From Planctomycetales bacterium 10988 (lineage in GTDB: Bacteria; Planctomycetota; Planctomycetia; Pirellulales; Pb10988), in assembly GCA_009664345.1 (NCBI GenBank), contig CP043547.1:2632709-2696708 (forward strand): a DNA stretch of 64,000 bases. Reading direction: 5' to 3'. Below are positions 1-9,013 of the stretch, one piece after another (position 1 is the stretch's first letter; each line of letters begins with the position of its first letter). The notes under the pieces were generated by a model. That model was not told the origin of the DNA. It made no database searches and saw nothing but the letters and a program-made list of their open reading frames with translations. A program made the translations under genes and the position numbers.

Positions 1-435
1 CACATATCTAAACGTATCTGCCCAGTTCCTCACCAATAAATCAAAAAACCCGCTGCACAGTGAACAACAAGCTCTTCCTTGGATGGAAACTTACTCAGAT
101 TTCCCTTTCCAATGCGTCTTGAAGTGGCAACCTTGCCCAATTTCCAAGCACATTTCCACCGTTCGTTCCCTCCACAACTTCAAGCGTTGAACCTTTCGAT
201 CTCTGCCTCATCAAAGGTTTGATAAATTCACATCAAATCATCGTACAAATATCTAAAGAGACACATTTTCTTTTCACGGAAGCTTCATTGGATTCGCTCA
301 CATTAAGGACAAGGTTAATATTCTACTGAACACTGCATGAAGCTTTGATCAACAAACGGGGTCGAGTGTCTCCATTCCCGTCTCTTTCAAATCGAGCAGT
401 CGTTCTCCTCTTCCTCTTTTGATCGAGGAAAGTCG
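1..435. other. Left-edge intergenic region
   Basis: No convincing gene is visible. One plus-strand frame is open from base 2 to a TGA at 188-190 (62 codons with no start inside the window). It could be the 3' end of a gene entering from the left, but its residue composition is not persuasive. Bases 200-420 are AT-rich and probably hold the promoter of the glycosyltransferase that starts at 436. Confidence 0.3.
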
Positions 436-1482
436 ATGCGAATTCTCTTAGCAACGGATGCGTGGGAGCCTCAAGTCTGCGGCGTGGTTCGTACCTTGAA
501 AACAACCCTCCAAGAACTTCACCGCCAAGGTCATCAAACCACCCTCATTCACCCCGGCCATTTCTCGCAATTCCCGGTTCCTTTTTATCCTGAGATCCCT
601 TTTAGTTACGGCATTCGCCAAAACTATCTGCATGACATTGTGCAATCCGTTCGGCCTGACGCGATTCACCTCATGACCGAAGGCCCCGTCGGTTGGGCGG
701 TTCGCCGCTATTGTTTAGCCCACCGATTGCCGTTTACGACTTGCTTTCTGACAAAGTTCCCGGATTACCTGAATCAAATGATTTGGGTTCCCAAGCGTTG
801 GGTCTGGGGATTGATGCGGCTCTTTCATCGCCCGGCGGAACAAGTCATGGTCGCGACGCCCACCATGCAAAATTACTTGCGAGAGAATCAATTCGCACAA
901 TCCCTCGCGATTTGGCCAAAAGGGGTAGACATCGATCTCTTCCAACCTCAAGCGAACAAAAGCACAAGAGATAAAAAAAGACTGCTTTATGTAGGCAGGG
1001 TCTCGGTCGAGAAAAATATCGAAGCCTTTTTGAACTTGCCGAATACGTATGAAAAGGTCGTCGTCGGCGATGGCCCTTCTCGGGGAACCTTTGAGAAGAA
1101 ATTCCCTGAAGTGAAATTCCTCGGCTATCGGCATGGCGAGGCATTAGCCAAAGAATATGGTGAAGCGGATGTGATGGTTTTCCCCAGCCGGACGGATACT
1201 TTCGGCATGGTGATCTTGGAATCGCTTGCGTGTGGCACTCCAGTGGCAGCCCATCCGGTGCCGGGTCCGCAAGATATTTTGGCGGGGCATGCCCACGTTG
1301 GTGGGATTGATGAGAGCCTAGAAAAAGCCGTAGAGCAGGCATTAACGGATTCGCATCCTCATGCCTGCCGGGGATTGGCTCAAGAATATTGCTGGGAACA
1401 AGCAACGCACAAGTTCATTCAAAACTTGGCAATTATCCCTTGGAAGGAACCGCTTGCCCCTTCGGTACCTTCGAACACTTAG
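436..1482 (+). CDS. Glycosyltransferase family 4 (GT-B fold)
   Basis: Predicted retaining glycosyltransferase of 348 residues that would transfer a sugar from a nucleotide-sugar donor to a lipid or glycan at the inner face of the membrane. The N-terminal acceptor domain (about 1-165) begins MRILLATDAWEPQVCGVVRT, typical of the MgtA/SqdX/DgdA-like branch. The C-terminal donor domain (about 175-335) has the GT4 block RTDTFGMVILESLACGTPVA near residues 250-271, with Asp at the first acidic position of the usual E-x7-E motif and Glu at the second. GAGGAAAG just upstream supports the ATG at 436. The gene converges on queD with 12 bases between stops. The acceptor cannot be told from sequence; a glycolipid or mannosyl acceptor is most likely. 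Confidence 0.85.
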   Translation: MRILLATDAWEPQVCGVVRTLKTTLQELHRQGHQTTLIHPGHFSQFPVPFYPEIPFSYGIRQNYLHDIVQSVRPDAIHLMTEGPVGWAVRRYCLAHRLPFTTCFLTKFPDYLNQMIWVPKRWVWGLMRLFHRPAEQVMVATPTMQNYLRENQFAQSLAIWPKGVDIDLFQPQANKSTRDKKRLLYVGRVSVEKNIEAFLNLPNTYEKVVVGDGPSRGTFEKKFPEVKFLGYRHGEALAKEYGEADVMVFPSRTDTFGMVILESLACGTPVAAHPVPGPQDILAGHAHVGGIDESLEKAVEQALTDSHPHACRGLAQEYCWEQATHKFIQNLAIIPWKEPLAPSVPSNT

Positions 1483-1494
1483 AAAACAGTTTGC

Positions 1495-1980
1495 TTAGAA
1501 CTCGGCAGGAACGACCCCATCCTCGGAAGTGGCGTCCGCGTGAGAATTCGTGGAATCCAAGGCGACTTCAGCACAAGTATCTTCTGATTCCCAGATGCCA
1601 ACGCGAATCGCCTTGCCGCCGGTTCCTTCGAGGAGATCGGGGCAAACTTCTTCCAACAGATAACGGGCCATGTTCTCCGCCGTCGGATTGTAAGGCATGA
1701 GATAAAGGCGATGCGGCTCCACGGAACGGATCGCCTTGATGGCCATATCGTCTTCTTCGGCCAAGAGAAACGCATGATCCCAATGCTCATCAAGCCACCC
1801 TTTGAGCAGCCTTTTCAATTCGCTGAAATCCACAATTCGCCCGACGTCGTCCGTTTTTTCGCCGGAGACGTAAAAATCTGCAATGTAATTGTGTCCGTGC
1901 AGATTCTCACATTTACCTCCGTGCCGGAGTAAGCGATGACCTGCACAGAAACGAATACGTCGTTTAACGGTCATCTTCAT
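1495..1980 (-). CDS. queD: 6-carboxy-5,6,7,8-tetrahydropterin synthase (QueD/PTPS family)
   Basis: Converts dihydroneopterin triphosphate to 6-carboxytetrahydropterin, the second step of 7-deazaguanine (preQ0/queuosine) synthesis, in the cytosol. The family signature is complete: zinc ligands His15, His28 and His30 and catalytic Cys24 in the segment CENLHGHNY. A WESEDT segment near the C terminus carries the pterin-binding Glu typical of the family. The protein is 161 residues with an acidic C-terminal extension beyond the roughly 120-residue core. The start at 1980 is chosen because AAGGAGAG lies upstream of it; an upstream in-frame start at 2025 has no such site. folE2 lies 51 bases upstream on the same strand, which supplies the preceding step. 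A eukaryote-like PTPS activity is the alternative. Confidence 0.88.
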   Translation of the reverse strand: MKMTVKRRIRFCAGHRLLRHGGKCENLHGHNYIADFYVSGEKTDDVGRIVDFSELKRLLKGWLDEHWDHAFLLAEEDDMAIKAIRSVEPHRLYLMPYNPTAENMARYLLEEVCPDLLEGTGGKAIRVGIWESEDTCAEVALDSTNSHADATSEDGVVPAEF

Positions 1981-2031
1981 CGGATTGTCTCTCCTTGATC
2001 GCAAGTAGATTCCTAAAATGCTCAATGGCTT

Positions 2032-2850
2032 CTAGGAACGTTTGTCCTTTTCGATCATGGCATAAGCGTTGTGATTGTGGATCGATTCGAAGTTTTCCGA
2101 TTGAATCGCATACCAAGTGATACGGTCTTCGCCTTCCAAGCGAAGGGCCAAGTCCCGGATGATATCCTCGACGAACTTCGGATTTTCGTAAGCTTCTTCG
2201 GTGACATACTTTTCATCCGGCCGTTTCAAGACGGAATAAAGTTGGCTACTGGCGGAAGATTCCATCAATTCAATCAAATCTTCGATCCAGAGTTCCCCAT
2301 CGAAGCGGACTTCCGCGGTAATTTCACAGCGTTGGTTGTGAGCCCCGAAGCTGGAAATGTTTTTGCTGCAAGGGCAAAGACTTGTAGCCGGCACGCGAAC
2401 GCTCATGGTGAAATCTTGCGTCTCTTTTCCACAAGAGGCTTTCATTTCCACTTCGTAATTCATAAAGCCCGCCAATCCAGTGACCGGGGCTTTTTTCTCG
2501 ACAAAGTAGGTAAAGCTCATTTCCAGGTGGGCATCTTCGGCGTTGAGTCGATCACGAATCACTTCGCAAATCGAGGCAATTTCGGTCGGGGTCAGTTCCT
2601 TGGTTTGTTCGTTGAGAACTTCCAAGAAGCGGCTCATGTGGGTGCCTTTGAGATGATGTGGCAACCCGACATACATATTGATATTCGCAACGGTATGCTG
2701 TTCGCCACCATCGCGGGTTTTCAGCCGCACCGGATACGTCACTTGACGCACACCCACTTTATCGATCGCAACTTGGCGATGATCTTGACTGGCTTGGGTG
2801 TCTTGGAGACCTGATTCTGTACGAGTCGGTACACTCATAGTTTTGATCAT
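2032..2850 (-). CDS. folE2: GTP cyclohydrolase FolE2 (type IB)
   Basis: Hydrolyses GTP to 7,8-dihydroneopterin triphosphate, the shared first step of folate and 7-deazaguanine synthesis. The 272-residue protein has the type IB hallmark LCPCSK at about 158-163 and a downstream HNQR at 171-174. FolE2 is the metal-promiscuous alternative to zinc-dependent FolE and is often used under zinc limitation (family knowledge). It is probably cotranscribed with queD, which begins 51 bases downstream. Two starts are possible: ATG at 2850 or ATG at 2838 (MSVPTRT); neither has a clear ribosome-binding site. No preQ1 riboswitch or Zur-like palindrome was recognised upstream. Confidence 0.9.
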   Translation of the reverse strand: MIKTMSVPTRTESGLQDTQASQDHRQVAIDKVGVRQVTYPVRLKTRDGGEQHTVANINMYVGLPHHLKGTHMSRFLEVLNEQTKELTPTEIASICEVIRDRLNAEDAHLEMSFTYFVEKKAPVTGLAGFMNYEVEMKASCGKETQDFTMSVRVPATSLCPCSKNISSFGAHNQRCEITAEVRFDGELWIEDLIELMESSASSQLYSVLKRPDEKYVTEEAYENPKFVEDIIRDLALRLEGEDRITWYAIQSENFESIHNHNAYAMIEKDKRS

Positions 2851-3378
2851 TGTTTTGAGAGAAGGTTAGGAAGGAAGCATAAGAGCCAAGGAGTGGAACT
2901 CAGTAGATGATGGTTAATACAGACAGCAGGGGATCATCAAAAGAGCTTCGTCCTTTTACAAAAATTGGGCAAAGAAAGGAGGAGGTTCCCGAAAGTAGGA
3001 AGGGGCACAATTTCCAAGAAGCCCTTTACAAGAAACTTCTGTTCTTCATTCTCTGCGGTTTAAATTTTATTAAGGGAAACGTGGGAGCATTCTTAAACGG
3101 GGATTCAAACTTCCCAGAGATACAGAGGGGGAACCGCAACCCTGGAAGAGAAAAAACAGGAAAATCCCAAATCAAGCATGATTCTCTATCTATAAAATAA
3201 CTTGGCGAGGGAAAATCGGCAAGGCACCCCCTTGTTTGGACGCATCTGCATGGAGAATTGTTCACCGGTTGTATCAATTTTGGAAAGAAAAGAGCCAGCG
3301 AAAGGAAGCGGACGACCTCCTCTCTCTGGCTCATTATAGATAGGAAGAAAAGCAGAGACTGCTCTTCGACACTTAGTG
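2851..3378. other. Intergenic region with a weak leftward terminator
   Basis: This 528-base stretch lies between the lipoprotein gene and folE2, both leftward. It should hold the folE2 promoter on its left side. At 3292-3332 the arms GAGCCAG and CTGGCTC can pair, and on the minus strand the hairpin is followed by TTTTCTTT, so it may end the lipoprotein transcript. Open frames here have no coding look. Confidence 0.4.
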
Positions 3379-3894
3379 CTACTTTTTAATATAAAGTTGA
3401 TTCGCTGCTAAAGTAAGGTATCCCAAAGAGTTACGCTTAGGCGTCCCTTTCAGAATGACTGTTTGGCCTTCTTCCAAGCCAAAGCTTTTTTGCGGATCGA
3501 CATTCAGGACATTTCCGTTTTTGTCAATCACCTGAACTAAAAGCATTTCCTTTTGGTTCTTTTCGCGGGATTTGCAAAAAGCACAGGAATGCCCATCTTC
3601 ATGGTGATGATGAGCATGGGCAGATGCGGAATCTTCGAGGGAACATTTCACGACAAACACGGCTTGTCCCAGGTTGACGGATTGCTCGGTTTCGCCAATT
3701 TTCCCCAACACGGTCACCGATTCCGGCAGGGTTTCTTCTGCCAGGAGTTCCTGCAAATCGACGGCATTTTGAGGCTCTTCAGAGAGCAAATAGGCCGAAA
3801 AATCTTCATTCGAGGCAATCGCAGAAGTGCCACAACCAATAGCAGTCAAAAGACTTAGGCCGACTAAACCAAGAAAGCAAGCGAACCATTTCAT
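3379..3894 (-). CDS. Predicted lipoprotein with a His/Cys-rich loop
   Basis: Function unknown. The 171-residue product starts with a lipoprotein signal (MKWFACFLGLVGLSLLTAIGC, cleaved before Cys21), so it should be membrane-anchored on the periplasmic side. The mature part has a beta-rich look resembling an OB-fold (VTVLGKIG, FVVKCSL, LLVQVIDKNGNVL, GQTVILKGT). A loop in its centre holds His93, His95-98, His102, Cys104 and Cys107, with Cys84 just before it; a bound metal is an inference from this cluster. The start at 3894 is preferred to an upstream in-frame one at 4026 because GGAAGG precedes it and it begins the signal peptide. It stands alone between folE2 and a divergent phzF-like gene. 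Confidence 0.7.
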   Translation of the reverse strand: MKWFACFLGLVGLSLLTAIGCGTSAIASNEDFSAYLLSEEPQNAVDLQELLAEETLPESVTVLGKIGETEQSVNLGQAVFVVKCSLEDSASAHAHHHHEDGHSCAFCKSREKNQKEMLLVQVIDKNGNVLNVDPQKSFGLEEGQTVILKGTPKRNSLGYLTLAANQLYIKK

Positions 3895-4215
3895 CGGAAC
3901 AATCCTTCCAGAACGGGACAGCAATTTTATAAGAGACTCAATGGATATGCGAGACTTTTTCAATAGCGAGTGGAGAATTTCAATACGTTCGCCAAATGCT
4001 TTTTGTTTTGAACTCATCTCCCTCACAGTTTTATTTTAATAAATGATGAGCGACTATCCAACTCCTTTTTGCAACTCATTTTCATTTACGGTCTTTTTTG
4101 AAGAAATCTTCAATCTTTTTTCGTGTGGAGGAACCGCAAGCGAACCGAGCCAACAAAGTCCCTGTCTCGCAAATACCTGCCATCGCCAACACTTTTTTAA
4201 CGACGAAAGGCCAAG

Positions 4216-5019
4216 ATGCCAAAGATTCCTTGCTTCCAAGTGGATGCGTTCACCAATCAGCCTTTCCGCGGCAATCCCGCAGCAGTAGTCCTTTTGGAGG
4301 AAGAAGCACCTGCCGATTGGATGCAAAAAGTTGCCGCCGAGATGAATCTTTCGGAGACTTCCTTTGTCTGGCCGAAGTCGAATGGCTTCGGGTTGCGGTG
4401 GTTTACGCCGACGATCGAAGTCGATCTTTGTGGACATGCGACCTTGGCGGCGGCACATATCCTTTGGGAAACCGGTCGCCTCGAGAAATCGGAGACCATT
4501 CCATTTCACACCAAAAGCGGATTGCTCCCCATCGTGCAGCGGGAAAATCGCATCGTGCTCGACTTCCCTGTTTCGTTGATTGAACCGACTGCCCCACCTC
4601 CGGGCCTATTGGCAGCCCTTTCTCTTGAACCTCGCTACGTGGGGAAAACGCGGTTCGACTTGCTGATTGAAGTGGATGCAGAAGAGACCGTCCGCACGCT
4701 GCGTCCTGATTTTGCCAAGCTGGTCCAAGTGAACACCCGCGGCATCATGGTCACCTGTCGGGCAAACGACCCGGATTACGATTTCATCTCTCGTTTCTTC
4801 GCTCCAGCCGCAGGCATCAACGAAGACCCGGTGACCGGGTCGGCCCATTGTGCCCTTGGTCCCTATTGGCAACAGCGGCTAGGAAAGGAACATCTTCGAG
4901 CCTTCCAAACTTCTTCCCGAGGAGGAGAGGTGTCAGTTCATTGTCTCGGCGATCGCGTCCATCTTTCTGGACAAGCCGTTACCACCTGGCAAGGCGAGTG
5001 GCTCATTTATCCTCGATAG
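4216..5019 (+). CDS. PhzF family isomerase/epimerase
   Basis: Cytosolic isomerase of the PhzF/diaminopimelate-epimerase fold, 267 residues, the usual family length. Seen: FRGNPAAVVL at about 17-26, NLSETSFV with the expected catalytic Glu47, DLCGHATLAAAH at about 70-81, and the C-terminal-half motif NEDPVTGSAH near residue 200 that mirrors the first half. PhzF itself acts on trans-2,3-dihydro-3-hydroxyanthranilate, but most relatives lie outside phenazine pathways and have unknown substrates. No phenazine genes are nearby, so a phz symbol is not given. GAAAGG lies upstream of the start. The Imm22-like gene follows 73 bases downstream on the same strand. Confidence 0.88.
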   Translation: MPKIPCFQVDAFTNQPFRGNPAAVVLLEEEAPADWMQKVAAEMNLSETSFVWPKSNGFGLRWFTPTIEVDLCGHATLAAAHILWETGRLEKSETIPFHTKSGLLPIVQRENRIVLDFPVSLIEPTAPPPGLLAALSLEPRYVGKTRFDLLIEVDAEETVRTLRPDFAKLVQVNTRGIMVTCRANDPDYDFISRFFAPAAGINEDPVTGSAHCALGPYWQQRLGKEHLRAFQTSSRGGEVSVHCLGDRVHLSGQAVTTWQGEWLIYPR

Positions 5020-5092
5020 GAATGGAATCCCTTTCATCCCCTCTCTATACTGAGGGAGCAATTTTCAATTCAAATGGCAAAGGGGGGCGTCG

Positions 5093-5563
5093 ATGGCGTA
5101 TTTCTATGAAGACGAAGAAACCGATGAATACCTTTATGGAAATGGGAATTGGATCGCCGCTTGGATTGGAAATTTAACCGAAGAAGAGCTTGAGGACTAT
5201 TTACATGAACCGGGCGGAGCTGGCGACGACGAACCCATCTCAAAGTTTTCAGCAGATTTAAATTGTTTCTATGATCACGACTACACCCTTGCCCAAACCG
5301 CTGAATGTCCCCAAACCCCGTTGGAATTAAGTAGGATGGGGGAGTTTGAAACCTGTCTGGTCGAGGATGGGGTTGAAGCTTACGAGAAAGAATTAACTCG
5401 CCGATCAGCAGGTAGAAAAGTTACCTGTTTATTATTACTAACCAATGCAAAAGTGATTGGCGATTTAAATCAAAAGTTTGCCGAAGGGAAGTTGACTTGT
5501 ATCGGCTCTTGGCGTCAACCCCTTCTCTTGAGCGAACCCGAAGATGAAGATGAAGAATTTTAA
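5093..5563 (+). CDS. Imm22 (DUF4284)-like protein
   Basis: Small acidic cytosolic protein of 156 residues without signal or membrane segment. Its N-terminal half reads WIGNLTEEELEDYL, then ISKFSADL and YDHDY. I recognise this order as that of Immunity protein 22 (formerly DUF4284), a family predicted to neutralise polymorphic toxins. The C-terminal half has a hydrophobic strand (KVTCLLLLTNAKV) and ends in an acidic tail. No toxin, secretion or recombination gene is adjacent, so it may be an orphan immunity gene or serve another role. The assignment is by eye from a short pattern and is moderate only. Confidence 0.5.
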   Translation: MAYFYEDEETDEYLYGNGNWIAAWIGNLTEEELEDYLHEPGGAGDDEPISKFSADLNCFYDHDYTLAQTAECPQTPLELSRMGEFETCLVEDGVEAYEKELTRRSAGRKVTCLLLLTNAKVIGDLNQKFAEGKLTCIGSWRQPLLLSEPEDEDEEF

Positions 5564-5585
5564 TGTCTCTTTTACGTTTCTATCT

Positions 5586-7025
5586 TTACTCTTTTGGATT
5601 CCACCAATTGTTTAACTTTTTATTTAATTTCTGAACAACCTTTTGAAACTTTTCTTGCTTGTAAAGATTGTTACTTTCTTGTGGATCTGCTTCGACATTA
5701 TAAAGGGCAGGTGTTAACAAGTAGCGATTCCAAGGCTTTTGGCCTTGTTGAGAGTGGGGGATGATCAATTTATATTTCCCTTGACGAACCCAGCGATAGG
5801 CAACATCGCCCGCCGGATTATTGAGGGAAGTGGCATCGCCGGGATAGATCGCTCCGAACACCGCTCGATTTTTTTGCGGCTTGGCTTGACCTTCCAACAC
5901 CGGAAGAAGATTCTCACCTCCAAAGGGGTATTGCTTTGGATTCAACCCAGCAGCCGCCACCAAAGTGGGCACGATATCCACACTGCTCACTAATTCAGAA
6001 TGAGTCGTTGGCGAAAACTTTCCCTCCCAGCGAAAGAGAATCGGCGTACGAAGCCCCGGTTCAAACGGTGCCCGTTTACTCTCTTTGGTGTGATCCCATT
6101 CTTGAAGCTGTTCGCGAAAGCGTTCCGGGTCGGCCTGCCAACCGTTATCAATGACAAACACAAAAAGCGTTTTTTGAATTAGCCCACGCGATTCAATCTT
6201 CGCAATCAAATCTCCCACAGTCGCATCGAATTGTGAAATCGAGGCATAATAAGGAATCGTATGTTCCGGGATGGAAGGCTGTTCGCGATAGAGATTTGTA
6301 AACTCCTCCGGGGCATTGTGCGGAGTGTGCGGCAGAAAAGGAGCATACCACAGCAAAAACGGCGAATCGCCGGCATCTTCCAGAAAATCATCAATGGGCT
6401 GCATCGTCTCGCGACCGATCATCAGCCCCGCATCGCCGTTGCCATGAGCAACTACTTCCCCACTGGGAAGCGTCAAATCCCCATAAGGTCCGCCCGAGGG
6501 TTGGGCGGTTGTCATTCCTGCGGTAAAGCCGGCATTGCGATAATGGCCTTCCCAATATTTCCCGGTTTGCAACGACCGATAACCCTGCTCTTGCAGGATT
6601 CGTGGCAAGCTCGGTGCCTGTTTAATGAGAAAAATCGCCTGTTCTCGCAAGGCATCGAACTCCGCCTTCGTCCTACCGGGCGATCGGAGTTTCCCAAAAC
6701 CCGGTGGTGGATGATTGAAATGGACGCCATTCTGGTGCGGATACTGCCCGGTCAACAATGTCACCAACGACGGGCGGCAAACGCTGCTAGGCACATATCC
6801 ATTAACAAAACGAACCGACTGCTCGGCCAAGCGATCAAGGTGCGGAGTCTGAACTTTGTCATTCCCCATGAAACCGAAATCGCCAGCGTATTGATCATCG
6901 GAAATGATCATCACAATATTCGGCGGCGATGTTTCTTCGGCATTCGTAAAGGTTACAAAAGGAAGACTAAGCCCCCAACCAAGGAGCAAACCCCACCAAG
7001 TCCGAGTCCAGCAGCACATACTCAA
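5586..7025 (-). CDS. Secreted sulfatase (S1 family) with CRPSL active site
   Basis: Predicted sulfate-ester hydrolase of 479 residues with a signal peptide (about 1-29, ending FTNAEE). Asp43-Asp44 in IISDDQ are calcium ligands of the alkaline-phosphatase superfamily fold. The nucleophile region is CRPSL at 83-87, where the Cys would be converted to formylglycine; the usual C-x-P-S-R has Leu in place of Arg. A later VFVIDNGWQ supplies further metal ligands. It begins 6 bases after the phoD stop and is surely cotranscribed with it. The substrate is unknown; planctomycetes use such enzymes on sulfated polysaccharides and glycans. The gene converges on the Imm22-like gene. Confidence 0.88.
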   Translation of the reverse strand: MSMCCWTRTWWGLLLGWGLSLPFVTFTNAEETSPPNIVMIISDDQYAGDFGFMGNDKVQTPHLDRLAEQSVRFVNGYVPSSVCRPSLVTLLTGQYPHQNGVHFNHPPPGFGKLRSPGRTKAEFDALREQAIFLIKQAPSLPRILQEQGYRSLQTGKYWEGHYRNAGFTAGMTTAQPSGGPYGDLTLPSGEVVAHGNGDAGLMIGRETMQPIDDFLEDAGDSPFLLWYAPFLPHTPHNAPEEFTNLYREQPSIPEHTIPYYASISQFDATVGDLIAKIESRGLIQKTLFVFVIDNGWQADPERFREQLQEWDHTKESKRAPFEPGLRTPILFRWEGKFSPTTHSELVSSVDIVPTLVAAAGLNPKQYPFGGENLLPVLEGQAKPQKNRAVFGAIYPGDATSLNNPAGDVAYRWVRQGKYKLIIPHSQQGQKPWNRYLLTPALYNVEADPQESNNLYKQEKFQKVVQKLNKKLNNWWNPKE

Positions 7026-7031
7026 TACTCC

Positions 7032-8960
7032 TTACTTCTTCGCAGGTTCGTTGATTTGCGGGGGCCAGCGGCTTTCTTTGGGGGCAACCTTTTGTTCCTT
7101 CTTGGAATCCAAGGTCGAAACGCCTTCCGCATAGACCATCTTCCCGGTGTAGCCATCGATGAATTGCACGACGACTTGCGGTTCGTCATAGGGCACCCAT
7201 TGATAACCCTGGCCTTCCGGTCGCGCGGCCTTCATCACATTATTCACCTGCACCACTGCGTAATAAATGTTTCGCTGGCGGCTGTAATGCACATTGTCGG
7301 GGAAGCCGGCCACCCATTTAATTTTGACCTTTCGCCCCGCGCTATCGAACCAACCTCCGAAAGGTGGAAGCCCCGCCGTCCCAATAGGATGACCTGCGGA
7401 GTTCATCGGGCCGCACATGAATTCCCAGATGTTATCGGTGATCTGCACGGAGAAAGAATTATGCACATCTCCGGTGAATATCAAAATCGGTTTTTGGATT
7501 TTATCGAAAGCCTCGATGAGTTCCTCGCGTTCGTGGACATAACCGCAATAGCCATCTCCTTTGGTCCCGGTTCCTTTGTCCGGTCGCACGTGATAGCTCG
7601 AATGATAAATCGTCCACGGATCGGGAGAGATGACAAAGATCATTTTACAGGGAGAATTCTGGACCGTTTCCAAAAACCACTTTTTCTGAGTTTCGCCCAA
7701 GAGGAATCGGTCGGGATCGTTGGCATGGCTTTCGCCTTTAAACTTCGAACGCTCGCCGCGGGTGTCTAAATAAATAAAGTGGCAATTACTAACAATGCGG
7801 TCAAAGTAATAGTGCGTCCCAATGCTATAAGGGGCATCCCCAGCTTCCTTGAAAGGCGGTTCCACCCGCAAGGTATGATCGTCGACGACTTCGGTCACGC
7901 TGTAAACGCCGATGTTTTTCCCACCACGTTCCGCCTTCGATCTGCCATCTCCTGCCATATAATGGCCGACGTGCAAGGTACTGATTTGAGATGTTTTTAA
8001 CGCAGAAAAATCGGCCTCGTCATCGCGGAGCAGATCAGAATTTTTCTCAACCTTGGCCTTGCCGAAGTAGATCGGGCCACGCTGTTCGGCGGGATCAATC
8101 GACCAGCCGACATAATCTTCCCACACTTCGAGAGCCGGGTCACGCCGCAAATAGTCGCCATCGCCGAGGCCGGCCTCTCCTGCTCCATCGAGATTCGAAT
8201 TCACTTCGTGATCGTTATACATGCCGATAAACGGAACATAGCGGAAGAAGTTCGACATATTGCGGCCGCGTTTGAGATAAAGCTGGTAGTTGGCCGCGTA
8301 GCCCTCTCTTGTGCCGTCAAGGACTTCTTCATAGGTAAAGTCGCCATTGACGATATGAAAATCAACGTCATCGCCATAGTCTTTTAAGAGGGTGAGAAAA
8401 CCCGGCGGATTTCCATAAATGCCTGGAGGATTGTCCGGCAAGAGCTGGCGAGAACAGCAGGCAAGCGAGAAAGAAAAGTTGAACCAACCTTCAGGATTAT
8501 TGAGTTGATCCTCATTGGTTGTTTCGTTCGGCAGGGTCTTGAAGGTCGGCCAAGGGTCATCGAATTCCGGCCGCGTGTCGACAAGGCCCGTTTCTAGCGC
8601 AACCCCATAATAATAGGTCTGGCCCGGTTCCAGGTCGGTGATTTCTACATAACCCGTGCTATCGGTTTTATGTCTGGTTCGACCAGAAACGGAAGGACTC
8701 GACTCAAGCAATAGCGGCAGTTTCGTATCATAAAGAACACGGAACGATTGCGGGCTGTCGGTGCGAATCCAGACACGCATGGAATGATCGGTCGGCCGGC
8801 CAATCATCGGCCCGTGAGTCAATCCGCTGGTATGATAGGGGATCACATCGTGAGCAATGGGATCGGGCCATTGCGATTGTGCCGTTGCTTGCGGTGCGTC
8901 GGAAACCAAGCAATAGGCGCAGCTTGCCAACGCGACCAATAGAATCCGCCTGAGGATCAT
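7032..8960 (-). CDS. PhoD-like alkaline phosphatase (phosphodiesterase/phosphomonoesterase)
   Basis: Exported metallophosphatase of 642 residues. The signal peptide is MILRRILLVALASCAYC and onwards to about residue 28. A PhoD N-terminal beta domain (about 45-150) precedes the catalytic domain with FSLACCSRQLLP, IVNGDFTYEE, GMYNDHEV and LIFTGDVHNSFS. The domain is longer than in model PhoD through an insert near the middle. The start at 8960 is chosen over an in-frame one at 9083 because GGGAG precedes it and it begins the signal peptide. It lies between the DJ-1 gene (53 bases upstream) and the sulfatase (6 bases downstream), so phosphate or phosphodiester release probably goes with sulfate release in the same pathway. 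Confidence 0.88.
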   Translation of the reverse strand: MILRRILLVALASCAYCLVSDAPQATAQSQWPDPIAHDVIPYHTSGLTHGPMIGRPTDHSMRVWIRTDSPQSFRVLYDTKLPLLLESSPSVSGRTRHKTDSTGYVEITDLEPGQTYYYGVALETGLVDTRPEFDDPWPTFKTLPNETTNEDQLNNPEGWFNFSFSLACCSRQLLPDNPPGIYGNPPGFLTLLKDYGDDVDFHIVNGDFTYEEVLDGTREGYAANYQLYLKRGRNMSNFFRYVPFIGMYNDHEVNSNLDGAGEAGLGDGDYLRRDPALEVWEDYVGWSIDPAEQRGPIYFGKAKVEKNSDLLRDDEADFSALKTSQISTLHVGHYMAGDGRSKAERGGKNIGVYSVTEVVDDHTLRVEPPFKEAGDAPYSIGTHYYFDRIVSNCHFIYLDTRGERSKFKGESHANDPDRFLLGETQKKWFLETVQNSPCKMIFVISPDPWTIYHSSYHVRPDKGTGTKGDGYCGYVHEREELIEAFDKIQKPILIFTGDVHNSFSVQITDNIWEFMCGPMNSAGHPIGTAGLPPFGGWFDSAGRKVKIKWVAGFPDNVHYSRQRNIYYAVVQVNNVMKAARPEGQGYQWVPYDEPQVVVQFIDGYTGKMVYAEGVSTLDSKKEQKVAPKESRWPPQINEPAKK

Positions 8961-8974
8961 GGTGCTCCCTTTAG

Positions 8975-8993
8975 TAAAAACTACTTTTTGAAT
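8975..8993 (+). promoter_or_regulatory. A5-N4-T5 motif between DJ-1 and phoD genes
   Basis: TAAAAACTACTTTTTGAAT lies 15 bases upstream of the phoD start codon (genes run leftward). It belongs to the set of AAAAA-N4-TTTTT elements described in the findings. Its role is not known. Confidence 0.3.
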
Positions 8994-9013
8994 GAATCGA
9001 GGCAGGTCGCTCG

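Noticed and set aside
2851-2960. Possible preQ1 riboswitch upstream of folE2/queD
   Set aside because: No short pseudoknot-like hairpin with the expected A-rich tail could be found.
2907-3200. 97-codon rightward frame in the gap before folE2
   Set aside because: Composition is not protein-like, and no ribosome-binding site or family pattern was seen.
6261-7769. 502-codon rightward open frame opposite the sulfatase and phoD genes
   Set aside because: It crosses two clear leftward genes, and its sequence is Arg/His-rich with no domain; it is an antisense shadow.
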